Positions 1 through 13,500 of a stretch of 64,000 bases of DNA are shown here, in pieces (positions within the stretch are counted from its first letter, which is position 1; each line of letters starts with the position of its first letter). Position numbers and translations under genes: made by a program. The DNA comes from Arbacia lixula (Eukaryota > Echinodermata > Echinoidea > Arbacioida > Arbaciidae), in NCBI GenBank assembly GCA_963669155.1, contig OZ022597.1:7504240-7568239 (forward strand). Direction: 5' to 3'. Under the pieces are notes generated by a model, which saw nothing but the letters and a program-made list of their open reading frames with translations, ran no database searches and had not been told where the DNA came from.

Positions 1-1581
1 AACTTTCTCGAATATGTCCCTTCACATCGTGGCAAGGACGTGACTCTCTCGCACAATCAGCTGACGAACATGACATCTGTTCAGATCCATGATGAATTAC
101 ACCGTTTAGACCTGACGGGGAATCTTCTCACTAGCCTCAATGACAACTGCGTTATAGAAGCGAGTTCATTACAGTTCCTGACCCTGACAGACAACAGGAT
201 CAGCTTTATCGCAGCCAAGGCCTTTGTTGGCTTAACCGATGTCTATAGTCTCCAACTTGGAAATAACCACCTCCAGTATCTACCACCTGAATTATTCACC
301 CATGTTCGATCTCTCCGACATCTGAATCTCGCGGGAAATCCACTGATTAATATTGCTAATCAGCCTTTCCATGTCATACCAGAATTACAATTCCTCAATT
401 TGACAAACGTGACGGTTACTGACGGTATTATTCGTAGCGCCAGAAATGTATTTATTCTTGACCTGTCCAACACTTCGATTGAAATTTTTCTTCGCCAGGA
501 GAGAAATCCTTCTCAATTCGATTTTGTTCACCTGAGAATTTTATTCCTGTCCCACAACGTACTTCATAACCCACTGCCCGTTTTTGTGGCTCCAAAGCTT
601 CACCTTCTCCATCTACAAAGCTGTGCTCTGTCTATCATCCCAAAGCAATCCCTACCCATTACCAACAAACCATATACAATAAATTTATCACGTAATCAAA
701 TCCGCGGAGTGTTAAAAAGATCCTTCGAAAAACATCAACGATTTTACGTTATTGATTTATCACGGAACAGAATCGTTTACTTTGAGAGAGGGTGTTTTGA
801 GTACCAAAGTTTTTTAACACATATTGACATCAGTGACAACTTTCTGATAGAAATCCCGGCATTAATGCTTGGAGTGAAATATTTAACGTTCTTCTTCAAA
901 GGAAATTCTTGGTATTGCAACTGCAGGATGCTATTTTTGTACAATAATTTGTCTCCTAATTTTAAGGAATTGACTTGCCATAATCCCCCAGCTCTGCGTA
1001 ATGCAACACTCGGGGAACTCGAGGCAGAGGAGTTGGTATGTCCGACAAACTTGCCAGAGCTATGCGCCAACCCTCGCCTCACTCTCGTGTCCTACATCGG
1101 AGAACAGTCCGTTGAGATTCCGTGTCCAGTCAAAGATCTCACCCAATCAGCGATCTCCATTGGCTATCCTACCGACAATATCAACCAATCAGCAATGTCC
1201 ATATACTGGTCCGTCCTGGGACATCCAAATACGTCTTTGCCAAGTGGTGTCTCTGTTCAACCTAACGGGTCTCTGTTTATAGATATCGTGTCAAGGAGCG
1301 TAGCGCGGACATTTGTTTGCGAAGCTGAGAATGGAGGTGGTCGGACCACTTTTATCGTGGATCTCCTGGTCTGGCATCAACTCGGACAAATGAACAGTTC
1401 TATGATGAACGCGGCAAGCAATGGGACATTTAAACTAGCCTCGGAGTGGAGAGAAAGTCTTTCCTGCCACAATCCTATAATATCCAGTGCGCCAACACAT
1501 CTTAGGCACTGCACTGCTACATGTACCATTCTTGTGCTTGAGAGACTCCTATATTACTATTTGCATCTCTCTCATGCATAA
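1..1581 (+). CDS. Leucine-rich-repeat and Ig domain protein, 5'-partial
   Basis: Open in frame 1 from the first base, so the start and signal peptide lie outside the window; 526 residues are visible to the TAA at 1579-1581. The first ~300 residues are extracellular-type leucine-rich repeats (LxxLxLxxNxL spacing, e.g. LDLTGNLL, LTLTDNRI, LQLGNNHL, LNLAGNPL, INLSRNQI, IDLSRNRI). A C-terminal cysteine cap follows (WYCNC ... LTC ... LVCP), then an Ig-like domain with the C-W-C pattern (IPCPV, IYWSV, TFVCEAENGGG). This order is that of LRR-Ig surface proteins used in adhesion or recognition. Several NxS/T sites fit an extracellular product. The tail after the Ig domain ends in a short hydrophobic stretch (CTILVLERLLYYYLHL) that is a poor transmembrane helix; a missed splice near the end or a GPI/secreted form are alternatives. 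The repeats are irregular around residues 130-200. Family call is solid, orthology unknown. Confidence 0.8.
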   Translation, partial: NFLEYVPSHRGKDVTLSHNQLTNMTSVQIHDELHRLDLTGNLLTSLNDNCVIEASSLQFLTLTDNRISFIAAKAFVGLTDVYSLQLGNNHLQYLPPELFTHVRSLRHLNLAGNPLINIANQPFHVIPELQFLNLTNVTVTDGIIRSARNVFILDLSNTSIEIFLRQERNPSQFDFVHLRILFLSHNVLHNPLPVFVAPKLHLLHLQSCALSIIPKQSLPITNKPYTINLSRNQIRGVLKRSFEKHQRFYVIDLSRNRIVYFERGCFEYQSFLTHIDISDNFLIEIPALMLGVKYLTFFFKGNSWYCNCRMLFLYNNLSPNFKELTCHNPPALRNATLGELEAEELVCPTNLPELCANPRLTLVSYIGEQSVEIPCPVKDLTQSAISIGYPTDNINQSAMSIYWSVLGHPNTSLPSGVSVQPNGSLFIDIVSRSVARTFVCEAENGGGRTTFIVDLLVWHQLGQMNSSMMNAASNGTFKLASEWRESLSCHNPIISSAPTHLRHCTATCTILVLERLLYYYLHLSHA

Positions 1582-1606
1582 ACATGACATTATGCCGAAT
1601 CCCACC

Positions 1607-1777
1607 AGGAGGGCATTTCATGAACGTTGTCAGCACTGACCAAATAGTCAGTGCTGACAACTTCAGTGAAATCCTCGCTTTTTATTGGCTGAGAGGCACT
1701 AGTCTCTGACTGTTACTATGGTAACTGTAGGAAAAAGACAGCTTGTCAGACGAAAAATGTTCATGAAACGCCCTCCT
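1607..1777. mobile_element. 171-bp MITE, copy 1
   Basis: Terminal inverted repeats AGGAGGGCATTTCATGAA (1607-1624) and TTCATGAAACGCCCTCCT (1760-1777). An inner perfect hairpin is formed by GTTGTCAGCACTGAC and GTCAGTGCTGACAAC. A second copy of the same element lies at 44584-44753. Too short to code; non-autonomous DNA transposon. Confidence 0.85.
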
Positions 1778-3390
1778 GATCTCAACTGGCTATTCTGTGG
1801 GGTTTGTTTGTTTTTCTTGTGTAGAAATAACTCAGTGGCAAATCAAGACTTAACAAGGGTGGTAGAGTGTCAAATAAGAGTTATTGAAGTTGTTCGTATT
1901 TGTAAAATATATTTAGTATTAAAAGCAAGAGGAGCCAACAATGTATAGATATTATTGATATAAACATGTATGTAAGAATATATGAGAAGTGAAAAGATTA
2001 TTTCAAAGCCATCTTCAATGAGTGTAACAGTCAACAATTTAATCCTAACACCCACCGTGCAATGAGTTCGCAGCAAATTTTAAAAATACCTTTTTTTATT
2101 GTTATTTTGTTTACACAAATATAGATAATTGCTATACAATTTGATATGAGCTATTATGTGACATATTAGCATCATTGAGATGCCATACTGAAACCAAGCC
2201 CCAATGAAGATGTGCATATCATTGCATTTGAAAGAAAATTATTGGCATGTCAGAAACATTTTGAAAGTTCACATTACTTCCTTTTATCTTCAAAACCTAT
2301 AATTACACCAGTTTGCTTTCCATTTTGATAGCGATTTCAAATTCATTATCCAACTTATTTTCTGTAGCTACCATTATTTCGTTTGTATGTCATTGAAGAT
2401 TTATGTGAATGATATTTGATAACATTGTATCAAATTAAGTATGACATGTTTATTTATGATTCTTATATATATTCGGGTTTATTTCATCAAATTGTATATT
2501 CATGCTCGTAATATTATGTATTTGATTTCGGCAGATGAATTTGAAGCAAAACAAGAAATCACATGTGTTACACAAGAGTAGACTTAATCAATGCTTATTT
2601 TAATGATAAGTTGTTACAATGGGAACTCCACTATTTATGTATATTATACCAAGTATATGTATCATTCAGACATTTTCAGACATTTTTCTACATGTATCTT
2701 TAACATGTATTTAATTTTTGTTTCTGTTTTTCTTTAAAAATTACATGTATTATGAAAGACTGAAGGAATCATGCACGACTAGCACTCGTGCTACCCTCTG
2801 GTCCCTTTTTTAACAACAATATCTCTAATATTCTTGTTGCTATTGTAAATACTGTAACTTATCCATAACGTTAGTTAAATCATGCATATTAGGTACATGC
2901 ATGCAGAGTACATTCTATGTATTCATATTTATCAGATTATGCTCTTATTACGTAATATAATAACGTTAGTATTTAATTCTGTAGGTTTTATACTAAAATT
3001 GTTACTTAATTCTCTGATTTATTTTGTTGTTATTGTTAATGTTGTTAAAACATGGTTCTTGTTATTGCTATTGTTGTTAAATTGTGCCCAGTTATGGGGC
3101 CATCATGTTTTTCTATGTACAAGCTCCATTGGAAAATGTAATAGAGAAGTGTGGCATCGGCAAAATGATGTTGATACCCGAATTTTATATGTCTCTATAC
3201 CAAAATGTACTAGTCGTGCCACAGTAATAACTCAAATTCAATCTTGTTTGTGTGAAAGACAGGAGTGGTCACCGCAAAACAGTCTAAGGTTAAATCTAGG
3301 AAAAACTTAAGTTGTGCATGTAAAACCTCGTGATAAATTACAACCATCGCTGTCAACAACGGTCTCTGATATTCAGGGGCGTAGACAACG
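1778..3390. other. AT-rich intergenic DNA, nothing recognised
   Basis: Both strands were read for coding, tRNA and repeat signals. Only short spurious frames and AT-rich sequence are seen; the 142-codon frame at 2882-3310 is low-complexity and shows no family resemblance. Confidence 0.6.
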
Positions 3391-3487
3391 GGGGGGGGGG
3401 GGGGGGGGGGGGATGAGGGGGATGCATACCCCCACTTCACAAGGTGGGGGGGATGGCATGTACGATCATCCCCCCCCCCCCCCCCAG
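3391..3487. repeat. Poly-G and poly-C runs
   Basis: An uninterrupted G run of about 22 at 3391-3412 and a C run of about 15 at 3471-3485 lie 60 bases apart and could pair with each other. A further G run is at 4426-4442. Run lengths are unreliable in most assemblies. Confidence 0.8.
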
Positions 3488-3735
3488 GTTTGGGGGAATG
3501 ATATTTGCTTACTTAATAAGTCATAATGATGATAATAATAGTACAAATAGTAATGATAACAATTATAATATTAATAATGATAATTATCATGATGATGATA
3601 TTAATCCTCATCATTATTGTAATTGTGTTTATTGTTACTTGTATTAGCCCCATTCATACGGTGAAACCAATTCAGACGGTAAAAAAAGAGAAAATCTTAC
3701 AAGTATTTTGTGGTGTTTTTTTGTGGTTTGTCCTC

Positions 3736-4418
3736 ACTAAGCAAAAAAGCATAATTTTTTTATCAAAGAAATTTTGGGTAAAATACTTTTACAGGATTGT
3801 TTCTCACCTTATTGACCAACTTCTATGTGAAAATCACATCAATCCAAATATCCAATAAGTCATGAGTGAGTGGGCAAATCTAAGAGGCAAAAATGTTAGT
3901 TTTCAAAAGTCACAAGGGTAATTTGGAGTTTCTGTCATATGAATTTTTGATGAATTCCATTTCTGGTGCATAACTTATGTCCTTTCATTGTTTATCATCC
4001 ATCTCTCGATGCACCTACACCTATCCCGACATTTAACCCGTTTAAAAAATACTCTTGCCTCTTGAGTTTGAAACTTTTAAAAACCATTTACATTTGTGAA
4101 AAGATACAACTGGATATTTTGAAAAAGATGTAGCATGACCTGTTCTGTAAACATTGAAAGTAATTTCCGTGTCATGGTTGAGTGAATACACTTTAAAAAT
4201 CGCAGGAAATAAAGAAATGCCAAAATGTACTGTTAAAACGGCATAAACAATTACTCTTGTGACCTTTGAAAAATCTCCATTTTTTGCTCACTCATACATG
4301 ACTAATTGGATTAATGTCATTTTCACACAGAGGTTAGTCAATAAGTTAAGCAAAAATCCTGCAAATTATTTTGCCGAAAACCGCTTCGATAAAAAGTTAT
4401 GCTATTTTGCTTAGGGGT
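3736..4418. mobile_element. Foldback element, ~680 bp
   Basis: The left arm (about 3736-3925, beginning CACTAAGCAAAAAAGCATAA) is repeated in reverse complement as the right arm (about 4246-4418, ending TTATGCTATTTTGCTTAG). The two arms agree over about 170-190 bases with scattered mismatches and small indels, around a ~320-base centre. No coding sequence. Non-autonomous inverted-repeat transposon, moderately old. Confidence 0.75.
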
Positions 4419-5012
4419 GGGTGGCGGGGGGGGGGGGGGGGGGTACTTTTTTGTTGTGTTTAGAAAACAAAAACACGTGGTGAGTCCACTAAGCAGGAGG
4501 CCTTGTCTTCCTTAATTTTTTTAAGGGGGGAATATATGTGAGTGTGTCCCTTACATAATTCACAGCGTGAATTGATTTACGGATTCCAGGACGGCTCATA
4601 ATAAGAAGTTGAGAACATCAAAGATCACTTCTTTTTCAAGCATAATGAGAAAGAAGAACATGATGACAAACAGCCGTCTACATCAAAATTGGATAATTGT
4701 GTCGAAAAAGGCCTGTTCTTCAACCAGAAGAGAGTGCCGTTGACGGTGATGGAGCATCTGAGGCGAAAGATGATGATGAAACTGATGCCGGTTTCAACGA
4801 CTGGGTTAGCCCCAATCACCCCCAACTTCTTCTATTCCCGTACTAGAAACTCAACCACAGAAAATTTTGTTTCAAGCCAAATGGTACCCAAACTACCCCG
4901 GGATCCATTAGGAACCCTCCCTGCAAAAATATGTGTCAGTCCATACCGTATTCGTATCCCACGGTGTGTAGATCTCGTCGAAACTATGACTGTCCATTTA
5001 AGGCGTAGTACA

Positions 5013-5013
<1 letters not shown>

Positions 5014-5057
<44 letters not shown>

Positions 5058-5060
5058 CGT
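5014..5060. repeat. (TG)n microsatellite
   Basis: About 19 TG units followed by a short TGCG-rich end. Confidence 0.95.
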
Positions 5061-5314
5061 GCACGCTTGTATGTGTTATTTTACCTCATTAAGTATGCAT
5101 CAAATTGCACGATTTCAAGTGCAAAATTGCAAAAGCCCCCTACCGTGGAAGGGGGGACAACCCCCTCCCACACCCTCCCCCCGGCTCGGTCGCTTCGCTC
5201 CCTCGCTCGGGCGCTTTCGCGCCCTCTCGAGCGTTGGCAGCCCAGTCATCCCCCCCAGGTGTACAAACCTGTCTACGCCACTGACTGCTGATATTCCCGT
5301 TTTGTCAGCCCGGT

Positions 5315-6095
5315 TTGTCAGTTTCAAAAGCACGTGAACTTGGAGTTATTGTTCAGGATCATCTGAGTATGAACACTCACATTGATAATATTTGTAAATC
5401 GGCTGCCATTGGACTACATGGGATTAGGATGATTAGGCATTTTTGGGATAAAGCGACCACAGAGAGGCTTGTTCACGCATTTATATTTAGTTACTTAGAT
5501 TTCAATAACGGTCTGTTTCTGGGAATCTCCGAGACTCAACTAAATAAACTCCAACGTGTACGAAATACAGCGGCGAGGCTTGTGGTGCGAAAAGGGAAAT
5601 TTGAACGCACATCTCCGATCATACGTAGTCTCCACCATGTCCACTGGCTTCCGATAAGGGCTCGTGTTCAGTTTAAAATTCTCAGTCTTATATTCAAATG
5701 CCTATGTGGAAATGCTCCTGTCTATCTTCAGGATCTTACTGAACTCATCAAACGATACCAGCCTAGTCGTAATCTCCGTTCTCAATAAAAAAAATATTTT
5801 CTCTGAAATTCGTGTAAAATCTAAAACATTCGGTGATAGAGCTTTTGCAAGTACGGCACCCAAATTATGGAATGACCTCCCCCAATGCATTAGATCACTG
5901 ACAGACTTCGATCAATTCAAATCACCTAAAGACGCATATGTTTGATAAATATTAGTTATTTTCACATTCTCACATAATAATTTTTACTTTCACACGCATA
6001 GAAACTAGTTGAATGGTATTATGCGTCTCTAAGAATTGAATATTATCATTATTATTATTATCATTATTATCATTAAATAAACTCAAACTCAACTC
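5315..6095 (+). mobile_element. 5'-truncated CR1/L2-type LINE, ORF2 C-terminus
   Basis: The translation from 5315 has the C-terminal signature of CR1/L2-like non-LTR retrotransposons: LGVIVQDHLSMNTHI, then LVHAFIFSYLDFNNGL, LNKLQRVRNTAARLV, HWLPIRARVQFKILSLIFKC and APVYLQDL. After 5788 the reading continues in a neighbouring frame (5664-5945) with FGDRAFASTAPKLWNDLP, so at least one frameshift has occurred. The TTATTATCA-rich 3' end (6045-6075) is typical of these families. The 5' two thirds, including the RT catalytic core and endonuclease, are absent. Dead copy. Confidence 0.85.
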
Positions 6096-6099
6096 AACT

Positions 6100-7450
6100 G
6101 AACATATTATCAGACAGTACGCTCCTGGAAAGCACTTACTTAGGGAAACCCTGTACATGTATGATGCAGACGATGAATGAATAGAAATCAAAAACATACC
6201 TGAACCAAGAAGTATGGGCTTGTAAGAGATTTGCAAAACAATACCATGCACAAGGAATGAAAACGATTTGCATTTTTTTTTTTGGCTTAAAAATTGTGCC
6301 AACAAGACAACTTGAAAAATGCCGAACCTAATATTTCATGAATTATCAAATATCTAAACGATTACACCCCACCCCCATCCCTCCTTTATTTTGTTTGTAA
6401 GATTTTAGAAGTTATCTGCTTTCGTTGTTTTATTTCGTTCAGGCATTAAGGAATCTTGCCTTCTTTACACATTAATTTATCATACTGAATTATTCCTAAA
6501 GGTATATATTCATGTTGAGTAATGCTTTGTGATTTGATTACAAAATAATCAACATATGTGACAAGTGTATGATTTCAATGTTCACTTATATATAAATATA
6601 TAATTTTTAAAAAAGCCTGTTTAATGCAATGTTTGTTTGAAGGAAAGAGAATGTTTTCATTATCATTTGTCATTCTCATCGTTGTTGATTTTCTCGCTAC
6701 TGCTGCAGCTGATGTTGTTGATGTCACAGTTAGAGCTATATCGCTTAAATGAAAAAAAAAAAGAATTTTCATTGACTTATAAAGGAAATGACAGTGGTCT
6801 GTGCTTTTGGGAGAAAGTTTAAGATTAAGAATTACATTAATGCTCCTTTTGCTCCTATTGTAAATTTATTTGTTAAAGATCAGTGGTCACATAGATAAGA
6901 TACTTCAGTCAAAGCAGATTGTATCTCCTCTATTTAATGCAAACCTCGAGGAGTAAAACTTATTTTTTTTCTCTGAAACATGTTTCAGAGTAGTATTATC
7001 ACTTCTCCAGTTCGGGACCAGTTGCTACAAGTATTAAATCAAACATCTAGAATGAAAACATAATTCTAATTGCAAGACAGATACAAAAAAATGTTAATTA
7101 AACCTTGCAAGCGCATTCGGACAGATTCGAATCATTGATTAATCAAGTCGATAGCTTGACAGCCACATGTATAAGAATGAAGTAACGTTGAAGAAAAAAA
7201 ATAATAAAATGCGCAGAAAAGTGAAATACAGAGTTGTACATTCAGTGTTCTTTCAATGAAGACCTATTTTATATTTTGTTTTTGACATAAATTATACATC
7301 AAGGCTAAATTGTGAGTGAAGTTGATAGACATGTCTGCTCCCCTCTACGTGTATAGACTATACAGTTTTTTGCACTAATTATTAGTGGGAGTTGTTCTTT
7401 AAAGCGTCACATGATTCAGGGAATCTTTTTTTTTTTCTCCACGTATTCCA
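6100..7450. other. AT-rich intergenic DNA upstream of WASHC3
   Basis: No coding similarity or repeat recognised. A pyrimidine-rich stretch ending TTCCAG at 7451, 39 bases before the WASHC3 start codon, could be the 3' splice site of an intron in the 5' UTR. That would place the promoter somewhere in this stretch; no TATA box is convincing. Confidence 0.4.
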
Positions 7451-7490
7451 GGTCTTCTTGCCCCCCAAATCATCGCAATTTTCACCTAGA

Positions 7491-7541
7491 ATGGATGCAG
7501 ATGGACTACCGTTGGTTGGGCCTGGAGTTGATTTGACCAAG
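7491..7541 (+). CDS. WASHC3: WASHC3 exon 1 (residues 1-17)
   Basis: Encodes the family-diagnostic N-terminus DGLPLVGPGVDLTK; donor AAG|GTAACG, phase 0. Confidence 0.93.
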
Positions 7542-10500
7542 GTAACGTCATACAAAGCTTTAGAAATACGTGTTCTGTGGTATACCGTTTTATTTCCGGT
7601 GGTTCGGTCCCACATATTGCAATTAGCGTTAGTTACGATACAGGGTTATACTGCCAAGATCCAGTCATCAGCTAGCATCCGGTGCTAAGGCTTCTAGCAG
7701 GCTTCTAGCAGTTTGTGTTGAAAGATCTGCTTTATTGATTAATCTATTTATTAAGTTATCAAACGCATTATGAAAAAAAATGTTCTATAGAAAGAATCAT
7801 CTCCACCAAAGCTTGGTAATTACTCATACAAGTAGGATTTCACGCATGCATAATAACCACATAGATACTGTAGCAAAGACTAATACTTTTTTCATAGTAC
7901 GAAAAAAGTCAGTTTGAAATTTAACGGCTGAAATTTTTACATATACAGAAAGCTTCAACATGCTATATTCTTAGAAATGGTCTTGAATCACACTCTCTTC
8001 AATTTAGATCGTGATCTAGACGATTTCAAATTTTAAGCTTGCAAAAGGGACGGACAATCTTTAACGTAAAATTAGTGTTTTCTCTGTCTTGTGATTACTG
8101 GTTTTAAACTTCTGCACAAAGACGAATGTATACATATTTCCATCTACCTTTTAAAAAAAATCAAAGTAAAATGATACTACTAATAATAATATTCTTATTA
8201 ATAAGGATAGAAATGATCACTAAGTCTTCTATTACCGAGTTCATGTAAAAAGTTGTTATGAAACTAAGGAAAAAAATCATTCAACATTTTGGGGGCTACA
8301 TTTTGAGCACATTAGCCGATTGGCTACAATTTTACATTGTGTCTATGGGGATTTGGGGGCTCTTTCAACATTTTCCAGGGCTGTTTTAAGCATTTGGGGG
8401 GTGAAATCACCCCGAGCCCCTGTGTACTTTTTCCCTGATTTCATATGAAACCCCAGATAGATTTTGTGCAGGTGGAAAGACTGGGATAAATTTTTATAAA
8501 ACAGGAAAGTGTGGATGAACACAGACTTCTTTGTCTACACTGTACGTTGTGAGCTCCTTTTTTTTCACTTACATCGTTAAATTTGTTGTATTGAATTGAA
8601 CCATAGTCTACCCTCTCTCTTCCTCCTTTGGTTACATGTTGTGTACCACCTTCTCTGTTGTACAGGTTGGTGCAATTCACTCCAAGCGCATGCTGGCGTT
8701 CCTCAACCATTTCATCATCCACACAACAAGATTCCTCAACAAGTTCTCCTGCGTCTGTGAAAGGGTAAGTTCACATACACTACACATACCCATGAAGAAG
8801 CCAGCTAGACTACATGTACATGTACAATGGGTGGCCCAATTGCAGTGCTATGCTATGTTTTAAGATGAAAATATATGTGGACCTGTCTACAGTAATGGAT
8901 ACATTTCTGTTACATGTACTGTAACATTTGCATTTATGAATCTCTTACATTCCAATAATTTTTTTTGTCTCTAAATAAACCAGCCAATAATAGTAAAATA
9001 TCACAATGCACTGTAACATTTGCATTTTAAATCTGTTTAATTCCAATTATTATTTTTTGTCTCTTAAATAAACCAGCCAATAATAATAGAATATCACAAT
9101 GTATTGATTTGCACTTTACAAGGTTTTGTACAGAAAACACACTCATCTGTCCTGTTACCAATGTCCTGGGGCAAATTTGTACAGGCTTAGTTTAGAAATA
9201 TATAATCAATGAACATTCAGAGCAGGATTTTTGCTGAAGTAATTTTGAAGGAAATTAATTCCACGCTCTGTCATATTTTGGTGGTGCAAGGTGGTCAGAA
9301 TTTCAAATGATTCAGGTGTGCAAAAAAATATCCCTTTACCGTAGACAGACCCATCTACATGTAATTAGTTTTCACTGTGATGTGACTATTTTTGTGGTAC
9401 AAAAAAGAAAGCTTGATCAATTATCGAAGATTATTTCTGCAAAACCAAATATTACTCTTTGCCGATTCCATGGAAAGATTATATAGCCACTCTCTTTCAA
9501 ATGCTGACAAAGTCAGGGAACTTTCAGAATTAGGTCTGCAAAAGGGACGGGCTACCTTTAATTCACACTCTCTGTGCTGCCACATATTACTACAATTATA
9601 ATACTATAACATCTTTGAGTGAACACTTAATAAAAGTTGTATTCTCATGTACAGGGAAAAACTGTCAGGAATTGTGCAATTGTACCTAGTAAATCAGAGC
9701 ACAAACAACAGAGCATGCCCTGAATAATACTTGCATTTTACATCTTTATATTTTGTCTTTTTTGTTCCAGAAATTATCTGACATCACAGCTCGTATTCAG
9801 AGATTGGAAACAACAATCAACATTCTGGAGGCAAAGGTAATGGTTTCATCTTACGGGAACATCAACCTGTCACTAATCGCAACAATGTGTTTTACATTTT
9901 GTGAAGAAGGCAGTTTCTTTCCACCAACTTATTTTATTTTGTATACATTTCATTTTAACTGTTGCTAAAAACAAACACTTGAAAGTATGGCAGTGCTACA
10001 AGTTAAGAAGTTGGAATGACCATACATGAATGCTGTGATGAGAAAGTGCACACGCAGCAGAAAAATAAACTCATCTCTTTGTGATTTGTTAGCTCTCTGC
10101 AGCCTTCATCATGACCAACCAAACTTAAAGAGCCAAAGTTTCAGCAGTATCGACACTAAAGAGTTATTTTGGCCTTCAGTTGTCATTCATCCTTAATTAC
10201 AAAAGCTTGAAGTCACCCGGTCTTTGCTGAGCCCACATATGTGTGGGCTGTTTTTTTCCACTCAGATACTGTATATTCCATATATTTCACAGGTTTTTTA
10301 TTTTCCGCGAATTTCACAAGTCTGGTGCTATTCGCGAATTTAACAACACACAAAAACATGAATATGATGGGCATGAGCACATGTACTAATACTAGTTCTA
10401 CTAGTACTCCACTATCGCAAATTTAACCACTTGCGAAATTGTCGGGAAGTCCTGATTCGTGAAAAATTAGATGCGTGAAATATATGGCGTATACAGTACT

Positions 10501-13500
10501 GAGCAGTGCGATTGCTGCTTAATCTGTGTTACATTACAGACAAAAGAAGATAGGAATTGAATAAACTTCAAGTTTAGTATACCTGTAGGGTGCAATTAAG
10601 CCACACCCCTTTGGATACTGCAGGTCCATGACAAAGTTTGACAAAGGTTTACAAAGCTTGGAAATCTTAACTATGAGCAATGGGGTAACTAATCTCAGCC
10701 TCGCTGTGATCTTTACCAAAAAGCTTAAACAATGTTTTAAAAAATGCTCCCAAGAAAAATATAATGTATTTCAACTTGTTATTGGATTGTTGATGAACAT
10801 TTGAATAGTAATTCATCCGTTGAGATACTAGGGAGGATGTATTTTTAATGCCTCTCCTACAAAGTTGTTCATTTATATCACGCAACCTTATTTATTCTTT
10901 CCAAGGTTGGCATATAAAGAGTTAATTTGAGCTTACCTCACCTGTATTCCCCATGTTAACTCCAGCTTTTCATGAGAAATTGTATGTTCTTGAATGTCCG
11001 CACTATGTACTAATTGACAGCTGCATTTACTCTTGTATTTTCATTTGATTTATTGGAAATAAAGCAGGAAAATAAAAATGAAAATGTAACAATGATAACC
11101 CATGATATGTAGTGGATATGAAAATGATTTTGAACATCAAATTTGAATTGAATTATCAATCATTTTCTCTTGTTTGCATTTTTCACAGTTGGCTTCAATA
11201 CCTGGTCTGGAGAATGTGACAGTTGAAGTCACCCCGCCCCCAGTGGCCCCAGCAGAACCGACAGATCTCCCCGCCCTGCCCCCCTCTGGCCCTCCCGATG
11301 GATCGGTAAGAAGCAATACTCCCTATCCCATATAGCTCTCCGAATCTCACCGCATTCTAATATGTTTACCTCTAATAAGCCAGTTCATAGTTGTACATCA
11401 TGGTCGGACACTCCACTGAATCAAGAACGTCTAGGGATTTGATCATGAAGCTGTGTAGGTGTGTTATTTTACAGTGTTGCCCATACCTACAATAGAAGCA
11501 GGTGCACATGGTGGGATGTTCTTCCACTACCTTCTCAGAGCTGAATCGCTGTTGTCATATCTGCATTATAATGGGTATAAACGTGGTAAGTGGTAAGTGG
11601 TATTAAAGTGGTACAATTGGCCCGAGGTCATTCGTACCAGTAATAAGCTGCTCATGCACACATTGCAACTATGAACTCGCTTATTCTTGGGATGTAAATT
11701 TCCAGTTCTGTACGCACCCATTCTTTCTGTATGCTTTCTGCACATTGAACTCCAAAATTATACGATACACTATGTCACAATCTAGTTATAATCTTGTATA
11801 TAATAAAGTTTTTTTTACCTATTTATAACTTTTCATTTGATGAATTGGATTCTTTTGCGAAGCGCTTTCTTTCTGTATGCTTTCTGCACATTGACCTCGG
11901 AAAACATACTCTAAATTGTGTCAAAATCAAGTTATAATCTGCCGAATAATAAAGTTATTTTTCAATCTATAACTTTTCATTTGGTAAATGGGATTCTTCT
12001 GCGAAGTGGCCCAATAATGAGTATTATAAGTTTTAAGAGGTTTTACGATGGTTGTAAAGTTACAATCAATGGTAAGTTTTATGCAACAGGGCCCTGGTGT
12101 GCCTGTCTAACCCAGCCCTTTGATTGGTTCGTTGTTTACAGGGTGTCCCTGCCATTGAGGCCAAGCCTGAGGCCCCTCCCACCATGACCGTCTCCCAGGA
12201 TCCCAGATACATGAAGTACTTCAAGATGATCAACATGGTGAGTCATGTGGTATTCTGAAAATCTGCCAGATTTATCACATCTTAAACATGATCATGCCCA
12301 TCGTGTTGAGAGGGTTAAAACGGCTCCTCGGTAGACAGGAATAACCATCTCATTCGGGGCATTCTTAAATCAAAATTAAATTTTTGGACATACCTCGAAT
12401 AGAGACGGTATATCCACACCTACACGCACAGGGGCGATTTAGTACAACGTTGAGTAGAAAATTACCCGATTATGTAGAAAGTTCAAGCTATGATGCAACA
12501 AGTCTACTCCAATCAAAATTAGATCTATATTTATAATCCTAGGACTAATATTCCCCCCAAATATATAGAAAGGTGAAAATTAAAGACTTACTTTTCACCA
12601 ATCACACGTTTATTGCAGACATTTTTAATTTGCTCAAGTCTGACATAAATTTGACCAATCAGATTGTTCGATCGGTTGTTGGCTATGAATATTTAAATCG
12701 TCAGTCAGTTTGACGGGAAAAAAATAGCACATGGCAAACAAGCAGGAAAAAAATATGCGCGTGCGTGAAATTACTTATTCACATATGCATTTAATAGCAT
12801 TAGCATTTTCAGATTCAAAATAGCGACCCGCATCGATTGCCATACAGTGTACAGGTGTAATGTTCAGTCTCTAGATAGGGCGTTCAGAGGAGCCAGATAC
12901 AATCTCAGCGGATGCAACGTCCTACACTGCTGCAGTATGACCAATGGAAAGGAGAGATTCTTGTCTAGGGGGCACCACCACACACTCTGTGCAAAGCAAT
13001 ATGATACTGCATAACATTCTGTGTGAATCTGCTGCTATTACCCACAAATTGTGTTGAATATGCTAGTATAACTAAACCCTTAACAATAAAATACATAAGA
13101 ATTGATTAATAATTTCAAAGTTTTTGAACAAGATATTCTTGATTATGCTACTCGTCTTATTAGAAATTAGTTTGCCCTTCATGCAATCTATTTATAATGA
13201 ATGAAAATAAATTTGTTAGATAAGCATCTAATTTACATGAAGTATAATTGATACAAAATTTTCCCAGCCGTATGCTCGGAAGATGATTACGACTACCAGT
13301 ATCGATTATTCATCAATTTCCTATGATTCAGCATGATTCAGTGTGTGAGACCATTTTGACCACCTGCTGACAAGGATTCTCTTCATCTATGGTTTATAGG
13401 GCGTACCGGTGGACGCACTGAAGCAGAGGCTGCTGGTGGACGGATTAGACCCAGCCTACTTAGAGTAAGTTCCCATTCAACCCACTTCATGTCGGATCAT

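Noticed and set aside
2882-3310. 142-codon frame
   Set aside because: AT-rich, low-complexity hydrophobic translation with no conserved motif.
4689-5291. 200-codon frame with a CVCVCV stretch
   Set aside because: Crosses a (TG)n repeat and has no family resemblance; no splice context or second exon could be found.
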